Source of the DNA: Gammaproteobacteria bacterium
GTDB taxonomy: Bacteria > Pseudomonadota > Gammaproteobacteria > Pseudomonadales > Azotimanducaceae
Direction: 5' to 3'
DNA: 64,000 nucleotides
Assembly: GCA_026708185.1 (NCBI GenBank)
Contig: JAPOVK010000036.1
Coordinates: 36,789 to 100,788, forward strand
The stretch's first letter is position 1, and every line of letters starts with the position of its first letter. The translations under genes and the position numbers were made by a program. A model generated the notes under the pieces. The model ran no database searches, was not told where the DNA came from, and saw only the letters and a program-made list of their open reading frames with translations. Positions 35,319 to 43,364 of the stretch are shown piece by piece.

Positions 35319-36149
35319 CTACGAGCTCGCTGCAACCCACGGGACCACGGTTTCGGTTTCCGTCTTCCCGCAACTGGCGATCACCTCGAAGGCCGAATCG
35401 GACTCGCGCACGCTGACGCTCCGCGCCCCCGCGGCGGTCTCGAAGGTCACAAGATTGCCGTCGATGCCGCGCAGGGCGCGCGCACCGTCGATGAGCGTCT
35501 CGGCCACTTGGGCCGCCGGCGGCAACGCCGCACGGCCGCGCAGATGCGGCAAGGCCAGGTCGCCGGATTCGACTGTCGCGAAGAACGCGTCGACGCCATC
35601 GGCGAAGACGCGGCCGTAGAGCGCGCCTTGGGGCAGGGCCAGTACGTTGGGGGCGAACCGGTGGCCGCCGACATGGGTGGTCTGCCAGACGCGCCCGCCC
35701 GCTAGTTCGCGCAGCCGAGCGTAAACGGGTAGGCCGTACCGCGCGCAACACAGGTCGCGTTGGCCGTTGGTGCACACGAAGTAGTGCGGCTCATCGACGC
35801 GCTCAAGCGCTTGGTGGTTGGGGAGGTCGAGTGTGGCGATCGCCGTGTAGTCGCCCTGGAAGCGGCGGAGTTCGCCGTCGATGCCCACGAACAGCGAAAC
35901 GTCGCTCGTGTCGAGCTCGGGCCGGCGGATGAACTGCGGCCGCGCAGTCTGCCCCTTGGCGGCGTAGGCGGCGACGGTTCGCTCGAGCCACGCCTTCATC
36001 GGCGCGGCGAGGTCGTTGTCGTCTGTCGCCTTCGCTCGCCAGACCGGCTTGTATTCGAGCATCAGCCAGACGTCGACTTGGCCGGCTGTGCCGAGCAGGG
36101 GCTCGCCGGACGCAAGGCAGAGGTCTGAGCAGTAGACGCGCTCGGGCAT
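35319..36149 (-). CDS. Sucrase/ferredoxin-like family protein
   Basis: 276 residues from ATG 36149. The thioredoxin-like ferredoxin pattern is clear: CSDLCLASGEPLLGTAGQVD at the N-terminus, HYFVCTNGQRDLCCARYG near residue 130 (Cys ligands), and VWQTTHVGGHRFAPNVLALP near 160 with the conserved HxGGHxFA. It matches the Suc_Fer-like family, named for sequence rather than function; members bind a [2Fe-2S] cluster and may act in redox transfer. Single gene, divergent from the enoyl-CoA hydratase. Confidence 0.87.
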   Translation of the reverse strand: MPERVYCSDLCLASGEPLLGTAGQVDVWLMLEYKPVWRAKATDDNDLAAPMKAWLERTVAAYAAKGQTARPQFIRRPELDTSDVSLFVGIDGELRRFQGDYTAIATLDLPNHQALERVDEPHYFVCTNGQRDLCCARYGLPVYARLRELAGGRVWQTTHVGGHRFAPNVLALPQGALYGRVFADGVDAFFATVESGDLALPHLRGRAALPPAAQVAETLIDGARALRGIDGNLVTFETAAGARSVSVRESDSAFEVIASCGKTETETVVPWVAASS

Positions 36150-36258
36150 GGTCGGCCTCCCGTGGCAACCCGGAGATTGTACCGGCGCGCAGGCGCGCTC
36201 GCCGAATGCGCGATTCGCTTAGACTTCGGCGCGCTGATCACACTTTGAGGAACTTTCG

Positions 36259-37080
36259 ATGGCCGACGACGACCTGGTGCTCCAAGAGCGCCGCGGCAAC
36301 AAGGAGGGCATCCTGTGGCTGACCCTCAACCGTCCGAACAAGCTCAATGCGCTGACGTTCCCGCTGCTCAGGCAGTTGCGCGAGATCTTCGTTGACGCCC
36401 GCTTCGACCGCTCGGTTCGCTGCGTGGTCATCACCGGCGCCGGTCGCGGCTTCTGCGCGGGCATGGACATGGGGGGCGGGGCCAACCCGGATCGCGAACC
36501 GCCGCCGACGGACGGACCCGACCCCGAAGGCTATCGGCTGAACTTTCGCAACGAGACCGAGACCTACATCGCCTTCCGACGCCTTGAGGTGCCGGTGATC
36601 GCGATGATCAACGGCCCCTGCGTCGGTGCCGGCTTCGACTTGGCGAGCCACTGCGACCTGGCCGTTGGCTCGACGGCCGCGCGTTTCCAGGTGGCCTACG
36701 TCAAGCGGGGCGTCTATGCGGACCTGGGCGGCTTCTGGTCGTTGCCGAAGATCCTCGGCTGGCGCAAGGCCATGGAACTGATGATGACCGGGCGCTTCAT
36801 GAGCGCCGAGGAAGCGCACGAGTCGGGGCTCACGAACTACCTGGTCGAGCCGGACGAGCTCGAAGCCAAGACGATGGAGCTTGCGCTGGCGGTCGAGGCG
36901 GGCCCGCCCATCGCCCAGAAGCTCGGCAAGATGCTTGCGCTGCGCACGGCCCACCTCGACTTCGACAGTGCCATGCAGTGGTCGGAGTCGGCGATTCCAG
37001 TGGTCGGCCTGTCGCGCGATTCCGTGGAAGGCATGCGCGCGTTCGCCGATCGGCGCGAGACGGATTTCCAGGGCTTCTGA
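36259..37080 (+). CDS. Enoyl-CoA hydratase/isomerase family protein
   Basis: 273 residues from ATG 36259 with TGAGGAA upstream and TAGACT (36220-36225) as a possible -10 box. The crotonase core shows ITGAGRGFCAGMDMGG (oxyanion hole) and NGPCVGAGFDLASHCDLAVG near residue 120, with KRGVYADLGGFWSLPKILGW behind it. The hydratase-type glutamate pair is not obvious, and an Asp (ADLGG) sits at one catalytic position as in some isomerases, so hydration, isomerisation or another crotonase reaction is possible. It fits with the acyl-CoA synthetase and CoA-transferase of this window. Confidence 0.88.
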   Translation: MADDDLVLQERRGNKEGILWLTLNRPNKLNALTFPLLRQLREIFVDARFDRSVRCVVITGAGRGFCAGMDMGGGANPDREPPPTDGPDPEGYRLNFRNETETYIAFRRLEVPVIAMINGPCVGAGFDLASHCDLAVGSTAARFQVAYVKRGVYADLGGFWSLPKILGWRKAMELMMTGRFMSAEEAHESGLTNYLVEPDELEAKTMELALAVEAGPPIAQKLGKMLALRTAHLDFDSAMQWSESAIPVVGLSRDSVEGMRAFADRRETDFQGF

Positions 37081-37159
37081 TCTGGCGGGGTCTCGCGAGC
37101 GCCCGTTCGCCCGCCAGGAGAACGAGGCGCTCGGACGTGCCCGGGCCACCGTACGGTGG

Positions 37160-37414
37160 CTAGCGATACGCCTCTCGACGGTGAGCGATGCGCACGACCA
37201 GAATCACTAGCGCTTCCTCTTGGATCTCGTAGACCACGCGATATTCGCCAACGCGCAGACGACGCAATCCGCGCAGATCGCCCTTGAGTGCGCTTCCGGC
37301 GTATGGGTGTTCGGCAAGCCGGTCGATGTGTGATGCGATCCGGGAGCGAACGGCGCGGTCCAGGCGCTTCAGCTCTTTGGCCGCGCTGCCCTTAATCCGG
37401 ATCGAAAAGCTCAC
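37160..37414 (-). CDS. RelE/ParE-type toxin
   Basis: 84 residues from ATG 37414. The small RelE fold is visible: IRIKGSAAKELKRLDRAVRS, IDRLAEHPYAGSALKGDLRG, LRRLRVGEYRVVYEIQEEAL and VRIAHRREAYR, with the basic tail typical of mRNA-cleaving RelE proteins. It overlaps the antitoxin gene by 23 bases. The antitoxin is encoded first, as usual for this class. Confidence 0.88.
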   Translation of the reverse strand: MSFSIRIKGSAAKELKRLDRAVRSRIASHIDRLAEHPYAGSALKGDLRGLRRLRVGEYRVVYEIQEEALVILVVRIAHRREAYR

Positions 37415-37613
37415 GCTTCACCTCGTCCCATTCCAGAACGGGATCGTTGGGGTCGTGCAGCCTTTCTAGGGCGACCGAGAGGTCGTCGAAGTCGTCGAGG
37501 TAGCGTTCGATGGCTTGGCGGATGATCTCAGCGCGGCTTCGTTTGAGCTTGGCTGCGGCTGCATCCAACGACTCGAGAACGACGTCGGGCAAACGGGCGG
37601 TGACTTGGCTCAT
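37392..37613 (-). CDS. Ribbon-helix-helix antitoxin
   Basis: 73 residues from ATG 37613. The ribbon-helix-helix motif is at the N-terminus (SQVTARLPDVVLESLDAAAA, then LKRSRAEIIRQAIERYL), followed by an acidic toxin-binding tail (ALERLHDPNDPVLEWDEVK). It should bind the inverted repeat at 37622-37654, which lies over its own promoter. Confidence 0.87.
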   Translation of the reverse strand: MSQVTARLPDVVLESLDAAAAKLKRSRAEIIRQAIERYLDDFDDLSVALERLHDPNDPVLEWDEVKRELFDPD

Positions 37614-37621
37614 GGCGTCGA

Positions 37622-37654
37622 CATTCAGGTGATGTAAACGACATTACCTGAATG
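37622..37654. promoter_or_regulatory. Operator of the RHH/RelE operon
   Basis: CATTCAGGTGATGT (37622-37635), AAACG, ACATTACCTGAATG (37641-37654): a 14-bp inverted repeat with one mismatch, nine bases before the antitoxin start codon. Two-fold symmetry and position fit a ribbon-helix-helix repressor site. Confidence 0.7.
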
Positions 37655-37660
37655 CTGCAA
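37632..37660 (-). promoter_or_regulatory. Predicted promoter inside the RHH operator
   Basis: On the minus strand TTGCAG (37660-37655), 17 bases, TTACAT (37637-37632). The operator covers the spacer, the -10 box and the start point, so binding would block polymerase. Confidence 0.55.
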
Positions 37661-37718
37661 GTACCTCAATACCCATTCAAGAGCACCGCTTCAGGGTTTC
37701 GAACCTCAACCGTGGCGC

Positions 37719-38458
37719 TTAAGGCCCCAGTGCACCGATGGGTGCCACCGTCACGCCGTCCGGGCGGCGGTACGCGTAACCCGTGGCGGTGATTACCAGC
37801 AGGTTCGGTGGGTCGCCCATGCGATCGGTGTCGACGCGATCCTTGAGCTTGAGCAGATTCGCGGCGGCAGCGTCGATCTGCTCATAGCCGCCGAGCTTGA
37901 CCTCCACCGGCAGCCACGCGCCTGCCACCGTTTGCACGACGGCGTCGATTTCGAGGCCTGTGTTGTCCCTGTAGTGGTAGACGTCCGCATCGTTGGCCGT
38001 GGCGTAGATGCGCAGGTCGTGCACGACGAGCGACTCGAAAAGGAGGCCCAGATAGTCCAGATTGTCGCGCAGACGCTCCGGACCAATGCGCAGCGCGGCG
38101 ACGGCGACCGACGGGTCGCAGAAGTGCCGTTTCGGCGCCTTGCGGAGCCGAGAACGGGATCGCAGGTGGGGCGCGAACGGGGGCTGGTCCTCGACGACGA
38201 AAAGACGCTGCAAGGCGTCGAGTGCATGAGACGTAGGAGGCGCGTTGGGTCGTGACGTATGTCGGTCGTGCGTTCGATTTCAACGCGGCGCACTTCGTCC
38301 ACGTAGCTGCGGACGAAGCGGAGGGCCGGGTCCGTGTCGTCGTCGAGCGTACCGGGCCAGCTGTCTCGGCAGAGCAGGTCGATGATCTCGGGGAGATCGG
38401 TGCCAGGGTCGGCAGCGGACGTTTTGGCGCCCGTCAGCAGGGCGCGGAGCGATGCCTC
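37719..38458 (-). pseudogene. Decayed DUF4143 (AAA-type) ATPase
   Basis: The C-terminal part, about 38213-37719, reads LDALQRLFVVEDQPPFAPHL, CDPSVAVAALRIGPERLRD, NLDYLGLLFESLVVHDLR and VYHYRDNTGLEIDAVVQ, a normal DUF4143 nuclease-like domain. Upstream in another frame (38458 to about 38225) lie LPEIIDLLCRDSWPGTLDDD and RSYVDEVRRVEIERTTDIRH, then DPTRLLRLMHS, an earlier stretch of the same family. Between them roughly 25-30 residues are missing together with a frame change, and the N-terminal P-loop domain is absent. The gene is therefore a truncated, deleted remnant; the region up to 38607 has no other coding signal. Confidence 0.75.
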
Positions 38459-38523
38459 ACGATGTCGTCGGTCGGTACGGCCGAGCCGGTGAGAGGTAGC
38501 GGCTTGGATCGGCCATGGGTCAT

Positions 38524-38594
38524 CTGTAGCGCAGGTTTTGCAACGAATCTAGCGCAGGTTCTGCAACGAATCTAGCGCAGGTTCTGCAACGCTT
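38524..38594. repeat. Three tandem 23-25 bp repeats
   Basis: Units 38524-38548 (25 bp, with a two-base insertion and one substitution), 38549-38571 (23 bp) and 38572-38594 (23 bp) share CTAGCGCAGGTTCTGCAACG; the second and third differ only at their ends. Each holds a short inverted repeat GCAG-GTT-CTGC. They lie upstream of the ATPase remnant and just after the stop of the amidohydrolase at 38608. There is no spacer structure as in CRISPR. Confidence 0.85.
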
Positions 38595-38607
38595 CGCCAG
38601 CCGACTG

Positions 38608-39711
38608 CTAGGCTAGACCGAACAACCGCACGGCGTTCTCGCCGAGGACGCGTCGCGTCTCACCGGCGTCGAGACCGGCGACCGATTCGCGGATCAGGTC
38701 AGCCGCGTCGAGCCGCGAGTCCACGTGCGGGTAGTCGCTGCCCCACAGGATGTTGTCCTCACCGACCAAGCGGAGCATGGCGCCGATGCTGCGTTCCTCG
38801 GGTTCGGCGACGAAGTAGCAGTTGCGGCGGATGTACTCGCTCGGCTTGCGCTTGATGGGCACCATGGCCTTGAAGAAGTGGTGCTTCTCGTCGAGGCGGT
38901 CCATCAGGTAGGCGGCGTAGCCGCAGCCGGCCTCGACGCTGACGACCTTGAGCTTAGGGAAGCGTTCGAAGACGAGATCGAGGACCAGGCTCGCCATGGC
39001 CGGAATGAGCTGTCCGGTCGCGCCGAGGCCGAACCCGAAGACCGGCCCCGCTCCGTGCCACGCGGAGAACGGAACAGCGGCACCCTCGAAGCGTACGATT
39101 ACGTGCAGACAGCCGGGCATGCCGGCATCCTGCAGGCGCGCCCAGATCGGATCGAAGTGGGCGTCGCCCGGGCGTTTGTCGCCGACGGTTTCGGGGGGCA
39201 CGAAGAGGCCGCGGAAGCCGAGTTCCAGGCATCGGTCGAGTTCCTTCGCTGCCTCGTCCACGTCGAACCAGTTCACGGCGGCGATGGGCACGACACGGTC
39301 GGGGATGGCGCGGAAGAAGTCCGCTTGCCAGGAGTTGTAGGCCCGGCAGTAGGCGTTCGCGAGTTCAACGTCCTCGGTGGGGAAGGGGAGGATGCCGATG
39401 GTCGGGAACAGCACGCCAAGGTCGACACCCCATTCGTCGAGCAGCTTCGCCCGGGCGTGGGGCTCATAACTCGCCGGCGGGCAGCCGTCGGCGTACTTGA
39501 GGCCGCCGGTGAAGAGCTTTACACGGTCGATGTGGGCGCCCCCGAGCCCGGCCAGAACGCGTTCGAGCACGACCTTTTCGCCGATAATGAGCTTCTCGAC
39601 GCCGTCGTCTTCCTCGATGCGGATCGCACGGTCCCGGTACTTCGGCTCGAGGTAGCGCAGCCAAAGGTCGGCGGGTTCCATGACATGGGAGTCGCAGTCG
39701 ATGACGGTCAT
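38608..39711 (-). CDS. Amidohydrolase-2 family metal-dependent hydrolase
   Basis: 367 residues from ATG 39711. The N-terminus MTVIDCDSHVMEPADLWLRY has the DxDxH variant of this family; other family features are AYNSWQADFFRAIPDR, VVSVEAGCGYAAYLMDRLDE with a possible metal-ligand region, and ILWGSDYPHVDSRLDAADL with the catalytic Asp near residue 322. The family includes aminocarboxymuconate-semialdehyde decarboxylase and o-pyrocatechuate-type decarboxylases. No pathway neighbours identify the substrate. Confidence 0.88.
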   Translation of the reverse strand: MTVIDCDSHVMEPADLWLRYLEPKYRDRAIRIEEDDGVEKLIIGEKVVLERVLAGLGGAHIDRVKLFTGGLKYADGCPPASYEPHARAKLLDEWGVDLGVLFPTIGILPFPTEDVELANAYCRAYNSWQADFFRAIPDRVVPIAAVNWFDVDEAAKELDRCLELGFRGLFVPPETVGDKRPGDAHFDPIWARLQDAGMPGCLHVIVRFEGAAVPFSAWHGAGPVFGFGLGATGQLIPAMASLVLDLVFERFPKLKVVSVEAGCGYAAYLMDRLDEKHHFFKAMVPIKRKPSEYIRRNCYFVAEPEERSIGAMLRLVGEDNILWGSDYPHVDSRLDAADLIRESVAGLDAGETRRVLGENAVRLFGLA

Positions 39712-39802
39712 GGGCTAACGTCCTATCAGGCTTTGCAATGTGTGCGTGGCGTGTAGGATACGCGTTCCAGCCGTCCCCACGGTGGCTTAGGGGTTCTTTG
39801 AG

Positions 39803-40678
39803 ATGTTCAACACCCGAGATGGACAGTTCGACGCGGGGCAGATTCCGACGCGCTATCGGACCTTCGAGGTCCAATCGCTAACTCCGCATATCGGTGCCGA
39901 GGTCCAGCACGTCGACCTGGGAGCGCCTCTGTCCAACGAGCAGGCGCAGGACATCCACGATGCTTGGCTCGACTGGAAGGTCCTGGTGTTCCGGGACCAG
40001 CATCTGGACCGCGACCAGCACAAGGCGTTCGGGCGCCGCTTCGGGCGATTGCACGTCCACCCGATGCAGCACCAGTACAAGGGCGACCCCGAGATTCTGA
40101 CGGTGAAGACCACGGCGAAGTCGCCCTACACGGCCGGCGACGGCTGGCATACGGACGTCACCTGCGACCCCGTGCCGCCTCTCGGGTCCATGCTGTACGT
40201 GACCGAGACGCCGGAGTCGGGCGGCGGCGACACGCTGTTCGCGGACATGTACCTGGCCTACGAGTTGCTTTCCGATCCCATCAAGGCGTTCCTGGACGGC
40301 CTCACGGCGGTCCACGACGGCGCGATTCCCTACGTCGGTTCGTACAAGTCGACGCCGCCGGAGGGCGGCTATCCGCGCAATGAGCACCCCGTGGTCACCC
40401 GGCACCCGGGAACGGGCCGCAAGATCCTCTACGTCAACCAGGGCTTCACATCGCACATCGTTGGCTTGAGCCGCGCGGAGAGCCGGGCCGTGCTGGACAT
40501 GCTCTACCGGCACATCGCGTCGACGCCGAGGCTGTGGTGCCGCGTCGCTTGGGAACCGAATACGCTGACCTTCTGGGACAATCGATGTACGCAGCACCAC
40601 GCGGTCTGGGACTACTATCCGCATTCACGGTACGGTGAGCGCGTTTCGATTCTCGGCGATAGGAGGCCTACGGCATGA
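39803..40678 (+). CDS. TauD/TfdA-type Fe(II)/2-oxoglutarate dioxygenase
   Basis: 291 residues from ATG 39803. The iron site is visible: GDGWHTDVTCDPVPPLGSML (HxD) near residue 114 and CTQHHAVWDYYPHSRYGERV near 262 with the distal His and the 2-oxoglutarate-binding Arg. It also has the typical VLVFRDQHLDRDQHKAFGRR N-terminus and VTRHPGTGRKILYVNQGFTS. Members cleave taurine, aryloxyacetates, alkyl sulfates or related compounds. It overlaps the next gene by four bases (ATGA). Confidence 0.9.
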   Translation: MFNTRDGQFDAGQIPTRYRTFEVQSLTPHIGAEVQHVDLGAPLSNEQAQDIHDAWLDWKVLVFRDQHLDRDQHKAFGRRFGRLHVHPMQHQYKGDPEILTVKTTAKSPYTAGDGWHTDVTCDPVPPLGSMLYVTETPESGGGDTLFADMYLAYELLSDPIKAFLDGLTAVHDGAIPYVGSYKSTPPEGGYPRNEHPVVTRHPGTGRKILYVNQGFTSHIVGLSRAESRAVLDMLYRHIASTPRLWCRVAWEPNTLTFWDNRCTQHHAVWDYYPHSRYGERVSILGDRRPTA

Positions 40679-41169
40679 CAACGCGAAGGACTTTCGTCGG
40701 CAGTGCGGCGTTGGCGTTGGCCTGGCCCGTGTTGAACCGCGTTGCTTGGGCGCAGGATGCCGAAACCGGCCTTTCCACGTCGGGCTTGATCTACGTCACG
40801 CCCCTCAAGAGCGACGGCGCGGAGAGCCGGTGCAAGGCCGAGATCTGGTTCGCCTACCACGACGGCGCATGCTTCGTGGTCACGCCGCCCGATGCTTGGC
40901 GTGCCCGGGCCGTGGCCCAGGGTTTGACCCGCGCCCGGCTGTGGGTGGGCGAGTTCGGCATCTGGACACGTGCGGACAATGCGTTCCGGCAAGCGCCCGA
41001 ACTGATGGCGACGGCCTCCTTGGAGACCGACGCCGGCGTGCACGCGGCTGTTCTCGACATCATGGGCGGCAAGTACGCCGAGGACGGTTGGCGGCGGTAC
41101 GGGCCGCAGTTCCGGGCCGGCTTGCAGGACGGTGCGCGGGTGATGATCCGCTACGCCATCGACGCTTGA
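40675..41169 (+). CDS. Tat-exported small protein, split-barrel-like
   Basis: 164 residues from ATG 40675, coupled to the TauD gene. A twin-arginine signal (TTRRTFVGSAALALAWPVL) ends near AQD at about residue 28. The mature part, AEIWFAYHDGACFVVTPPDA then WRARAVAQGLTRARLWVGEF, follows the pattern of flavin- or F420-binding split-barrel proteins (DUF385/pyridoxamine oxidase-like). The fold call is tentative. It could act on the same compound as the oxygenase in the periplasm. Confidence 0.6.
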   Translation: MTTRRTFVGSAALALAWPVLNRVAWAQDAETGLSTSGLIYVTPLKSDGAESRCKAEIWFAYHDGACFVVTPPDAWRARAVAQGLTRARLWVGEFGIWTRADNAFRQAPELMATASLETDAGVHAAVLDIMGGKYAEDGWRRYGPQFRAGLQDGARVMIRYAIDA

Positions 41170-41176
41170 GCCTTTG

Positions 41177-42091
41177 ATGCGCTCTGCGATGCGCGCCCTC
41201 CTGGGGGCTTTGGCGCTGCCGTCGCTGTTTGCGACGGGCGCCGAGATGGAACTGATCGGCCGGCTCTCCCACGAGGCGCTCGGGGAAGTCAGCGGCATCG
41301 TCAAGTCTTCGCGCGGCGATTTCTACTGGGTGCACAACGATAGCGGCGACTCGCCGCGCGTCTTCGCAATCGACGCCGATGGCGTTCCGCTAAAGCCGCC
41401 GTGGATGCCCATCGAGCTTGCCGACTGGCCGGGTCACGCGATCGACAACGCAACGCATTTCGACTGGGAGGACATCGCGCTGGCCGACGGCGTGCTGTAC
41501 ATCGCCGATGTCGGCAACAACGGCAATGCCCGGCGCGACCTCGGCGTCTACGTCGTCAACGAGCCCGATCCGCTGGCGATTCCAAGGATGCGGGCGCTCA
41601 ACTACCTGCCCGTGCGCTACCCCGACCAGGACGACTACCCGGGCGATGTCTGGCACTTCGATTGCGAAGCCGTGTTCGTCGCCGACGGCGCGCTTTACTT
41701 CCTGACCAAGCACCGTCAATCCCGCCAAGTCGGGGTGGGCGCCCCGGGCACCAAGCTGTATCGGCTGGACACCGAGCACACGGACTGGGAGAACGTGCTT
41801 ACCCTCCTCGGCCGGCGCGAGGACGTCTCCCAGGTGACCGCGGCCGACTTGTCGCCCGACGGATCGCGCCTCGCCGTCGCCACCTACACGGCGCTGTGGC
41901 TGTTCGACCGGCCCGCGGAGGGCGACAACTGGCTGACGGGCAAGGCGTGGCGTCTCGACTTGGACACATCGCAAGCGAAACAGTTGGAGGCGCTCGCGTG
42001 GGAGGACGCAGCTTCCTTGCGCCTGACCAACGAACAGCGCGACCTGTTTCGCGCTAGGATCGAGGATTTCACGCCCGTCCGTTCAGAATAG
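41177..42091 (+). CDS. Secreted beta-propeller-like protein, unknown function
   Basis: 304 residues from ATG 41177 (a TTG lies directly before it). A signal peptide ends near residue 22. Repeated beta-strand motifs (LGEVSGIVKSSRGDFYWVHN, DWEDIALADGVLYIADVGNN, DVWHFDCEAVFVADGALYFL, DVSQVTAADLSPDGSRLAVA) suggest four or more propeller blades, somewhat like esterase-like phytase-type or SMP-30-like proteins. No catalytic residues can be assigned. It follows the Tat gene by a few bases and may share its transcript. Confidence 0.7.
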   Translation: MRSAMRALLGALALPSLFATGAEMELIGRLSHEALGEVSGIVKSSRGDFYWVHNDSGDSPRVFAIDADGVPLKPPWMPIELADWPGHAIDNATHFDWEDIALADGVLYIADVGNNGNARRDLGVYVVNEPDPLAIPRMRALNYLPVRYPDQDDYPGDVWHFDCEAVFVADGALYFLTKHRQSRQVGVGAPGTKLYRLDTEHTDWENVLTLLGRREDVSQVTAADLSPDGSRLAVATYTALWLFDRPAEGDNWLTGKAWRLDLDTSQAKQLEALAWEDAASLRLTNEQRDLFRARIEDFTPVRSE

Positions 42092-42095
42092 TCGG

Positions 42096-42884
42096 ATGTT
42101 CTTGCCGTTCCAGAGGCCCTACCACGGGGCTTGGGTGACGACCTTCCTCGCCGGGCGTGCGATCGCGGGAGTCGAGTCGGTTGTCGGCCCGCACTATCGA
42201 CGTCGGCTTACGGGAGGCGCTTGGGTCGAGGCGGAACTCACCGATCACGGTCTACGCGTGGACGTGCCGGCCACGGGCACGGCCGCCGTTGATGCCCACA
42301 AGCGGTTGCGACGGTTGTTCGATCTGGATGCGCCCGCCGCAGCGATTGACGCTCACCTCGCCGAGTACCCCGCGCTGGCGAACCGCGTCGGGGGCTTTCG
42401 CGGGATTCGCGTTCCCGGCTTCTGGGATGCCTTCGAGGGTGCCGTGCGGGCCATCCTCGGCCAGCAGGTGAGTGTCTCCCGCGCCACGGTGTTGGCGGCT
42501 GCCCTGTGCGAGCGTTTCGGCGGCGGCCTGTTTCCGAGCGCGGAGGCCCTGGCTCGCGCCGATGTCGCGTCCATCGGAATGCCCGGCACGCGCGGTCGGG
42601 CCGTCTCGAAGGTCGCCGAGCGGGTGGCCGACGAAGGCGATGCATGGCTCAAAACGCCGGACACGCTGCGCTCGGGCTTCGCCGACATCCCCGGCATCGG
42701 CCCCTGGACCACGGAATACACCGCGATGCGGGTGGCGCGGGACCCGGACGCCTTCCCGGACACCGACTGGGGGGTCTTCAAGGCGCTCGGCTGCAAAGGG
42801 CGGGTGGCGCGCGAGTGGGCGGAGCCTTGCCGGCCGTGGCGTGCCTACGCGACCATGGTGTTGTGGGCCGCACGGAGCGAATAG
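42096..42884 (+). CDS. alkA: DNA-3-methyladenine glycosylase II (AlkA)
   Basis: 262 residues from ATG 42096. The AlkA N-terminal domain begins FLPFQRPYHGAWVTTFLAGR; the helix-hairpin-helix-GPD core is FEGAVRAILGQQVSVSRATV and ADIPGIGPWTTEYTAMRVAR, with DPDAFPDTDWGVFKALG carrying the catalytic Asp. It removes alkylated purines from DNA. The following ogt gene starts on the base after its stop, giving a compact alkylation-repair pair (adaptive-response type) without a recognisable Ada regulator in the window. Confidence 0.9.
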   Translation: MFLPFQRPYHGAWVTTFLAGRAIAGVESVVGPHYRRRLTGGAWVEAELTDHGLRVDVPATGTAAVDAHKRLRRLFDLDAPAAAIDAHLAEYPALANRVGGFRGIRVPGFWDAFEGAVRAILGQQVSVSRATVLAAALCERFGGGLFPSAEALARADVASIGMPGTRGRAVSKVAERVADEGDAWLKTPDTLRSGFADIPGIGPWTTEYTAMRVARDPDAFPDTDWGVFKALGCKGRVAREWAEPCRPWRAYATMVLWAARSE

Positions 42885-43364
42885 ATGCAGTATTGCCATG
42901 TACCGAGCCCGGTCGGCGACCTGCTGCTGGCCGGTTCGTCGGGTGCCCTGGAACTGATCAGCTTCCCTACCGGGGCCAAAGCTCGGACACCTGGGCCGGA
43001 TTGGGAGCACGCCGAGCGCGCCTTCGCCGAGGCGGCGACGCAGTTGCGCGCCTATTTCGCCGGCGAGTTGCGCGTATTCGACTTGGACATCCGGCTGGCG
43101 GTCACGCCGTTCCAGGACGCGGTGCTTGGCGAACTTCGTCGCATCCCCTACGGCGAAACCCGGACCTACGGCGACATCGCCGCACGGATCGGGCGCCCGA
43201 AGGCGGTGCGAGCGGTCGGGGCCGCCAACGGCAACAACCCGCTACCGATCGTGATTCCCTGCCATCGGGTCGTTGGGGCGAGTGGCCAATTGACCGGTTT
43301 CGGTGGCGGTCTCGAGACCAAGCGCTACTTGCTCGCCTTGGAGAAGCGGACGGCGCTCGGCTAA
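42885..43364 (+). CDS. ogt: Methylated-DNA-[protein]-cysteine S-methyltransferase
   Basis: 159 residues from ATG 42885. The active-site motif IPCHRVVGASGQLTGFGGGL contains the acceptor Cys in PCHRV, preceded by LRRIPYGETRTYGDIAARIG and VRAVGAANGNNPLPIVIPC, the helix-turn-helix and Asn hinge of Ogt/Ada-C. It transfers the methyl group from O6-methylguanine to itself. Overlaps the convergent Spy-like gene by four bases at its 3' end. Confidence 0.93.
   Translation: MQYCHVPSPVGDLLLAGSSGALELISFPTGAKARTPGPDWEHAERAFAEAATQLRAYFAGELRVFDLDIRLAVTPFQDAVLGELRRIPYGETRTYGDIAARIGRPKAVRAVGAANGNNPLPIVIPCHRVVGASGQLTGFGGGLETKRYLLALEKRTALG

Noticed and set aside
38524..38594. Possible CRISPR array
   Set aside because: The three units are directly adjacent without unique spacers and no cas gene is in the window.
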